Assembly (NCBI RefSeq): GCF_001591805.1 | Contig: NZ_BCVP01000022.1 | Span: 83,145-147,144, forward strand | Origin: Neobacillus novalis NBRC 102450 | Lineage (GTDB): Bacteria > Bacillota > Bacilli > Bacillales > Cytobacillaceae | Length of the DNA stretch: 64,000 bases | Direction: 5' to 3' | Part shown: positions 63,323 to 64,000 of the stretch, in pieces | Layout: the number at the start of each line of letters is the position of its first letter | How positions within the stretch are numbered: position 1 is the first letter of the stretch | Made by a program: the position numbers and the translations under genes | The notes under the pieces: generated by a model | Database searches by the model: none | Told to the model about the DNA's origin: nothing | What the model saw: the letters and a program-made list of their open reading frames with translations, nothing else

Positions 63323-63903
63323 ATGGTCTTTTTACTATTGTCATCCTGCAATCAATCACAAAGAAAAGAAGTTAGCCCAGAAAATAAAACTCCTCGAGAA
63401 GTTTTAGGTTTTTATACAGAGCAGGAAGGAAATTTTCCAGGGTCTCAACCTACAGTAACTCGCAATTCACGAATTTAAGCAGCATTGCGCCCTTTTGGTA
63501 CAAGCTTGATGATAAGCGTCCAGGCAGTCTTATTGATTCCGTTACAGCAGATCATAAGAGAATGGTTATTCAAAGAGCACATGAAAAACAGGTGAAGGTT
63601 TATCTAGTTGTTCACAACCTCTTTTATGAAACCTTGGAGAAGGGCAAACAAGTGGCAAGTAATGTCATCAATAACGAAAATAACCGCAATGTTTTCATTC
63701 AGAATTTACGAAATGAAATTAATCAGTTCAGTTTTGATGGTGTAAATATAGACATAGAAAATTTGAATTTGACTGACCGCGATTCATTTAGTTTAATGAT
63801 TAAAAAATTGTCTGATGCGCTGCATCGTGACGGGAAAGTAGTGACCAAAATAAACAACCGCAAGCCCCTGCATTCATGTATGGGGGGAGGGGGTTTTTTA
63901 TAA
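63323..63903 (+). pseudogene. GH18-family lipoprotein, frameshifted and truncated
   Basis: The start region reads MVFLLLSSCNQSQ, a short lipoprotein leader with lipobox LSSC. The mature part has EVLGFYTEQEGNFPGS, then after a frame change near 63455-63475 NLSSIAPFWYKLDD and the GH18 active strand FDGVNIDIENL with the catalytic Glu. Sequence likeness ends near 63846, where it runs into an unrelated G-rich end. YaaH/YdhD-type spore or cell-wall glycosidases are the nearest relatives. It is inactive as it stands. Confidence 0.8.
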
Positions 63904-64000
63904 ATATTTTAGAACAAATGTTCCTTTAATTGTGGAATTAGTTTGAAATTTTTGATATAATTAATATATGAAGAGTCTAATACAATATAAAAGCAATAAT

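Overview
The window looks like chromosomal DNA of a Bacillaceae member (Bacillus/Neobacillus-like). The support is low GC, strong GGAGG-type ribosome sites, TTG/GTG starts, U-rich Rho-independent terminators, and familiar bacillar genes (FtsH paralogue, cardiolipin synthase, OpuA-type transporter, DUF3919, DUF6155, XRE regulators, a CcpA-type cre site). No tRNA, rRNA or CRISPR array was seen.

1-20.7 kb is one long plus-strand catabolic block. It begins inside a Liv-type ABC transporter (livG end, livF, lipoprotein binding protein). It continues with two class III CoA transferases, an acyl-CoA dehydrogenase, two enoyl-CoA hydratase-fold enzymes (one of the MenB/BadI ring-cleaving type), two 3-hydroxyacyl-CoA dehydrogenases, two SDRs, two acyl-CoA ligases and a DUF3870 protein. 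After one clear terminator come an AdoCbl-dependent acyl-CoA mutase (large and small subunit genes), an HMG-CoA-synthase-like/DUF35 fusion, a thiolase and the MeaB chaperone. Together they suggest uptake, CoA activation, beta-oxidation-like ring opening and carbon-skeleton rearrangement of an alicyclic or branched carboxylic acid. The true substrate is unknown. The mutase has Gly where methylmalonyl-CoA mutase has its carboxylate-binding Arg, so it is probably not a methylmalonyl-CoA mutase.

20.7-31 kb is an eroded accessory stretch. It holds two about 97% identical copies of a broken M1 peptidase lipoprotein gene, an acyl-CoA ligase and thioesterase, a dead IS1595 transposase, a remnant of a TOTE-type primase, an Rpn nuclease tail and several orphan small genes. 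At 30.9-34.7 kb is an intact 1253-residue SF1 helicase with a C-terminal Vsr-like nuclease, a probable defence protein.

35-51 kb is mostly ordinary: a zinc-ribbon membrane protein, a cysteine desulfidase-like gene preceded by an apparent uORF/terminator leader, an XRE/membrane/ABC remnant group, an acyltransferase, a truncated FadR-type regulator, cls, a second FtsH, an SDR, a methyltransferase, a PP-loop ATPase and an osmoprotectant transporter whose binding domain is fused to the permease in permuted order.

51.5-64 kb contains a PNPOx-type stress protein and a patch of gene debris (aconitase tail, sortase-anchor tail). Next is a second catabolic cluster: a divergent LysR regulator, an alpha/beta hydrolase, a Baeyer-Villiger monooxygenase preceded by a cre site, an MFS transporter, a zinc alcohol dehydrogenase and an SDR. 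This is the logic of cyclic alcohol to ketone to lactone to hydroxy acid. An IS110 element with a long noncoding 5-prime end abuts a partial copy of the PNPOx gene, and a frameshifted GH18 lipoprotein ends the window.
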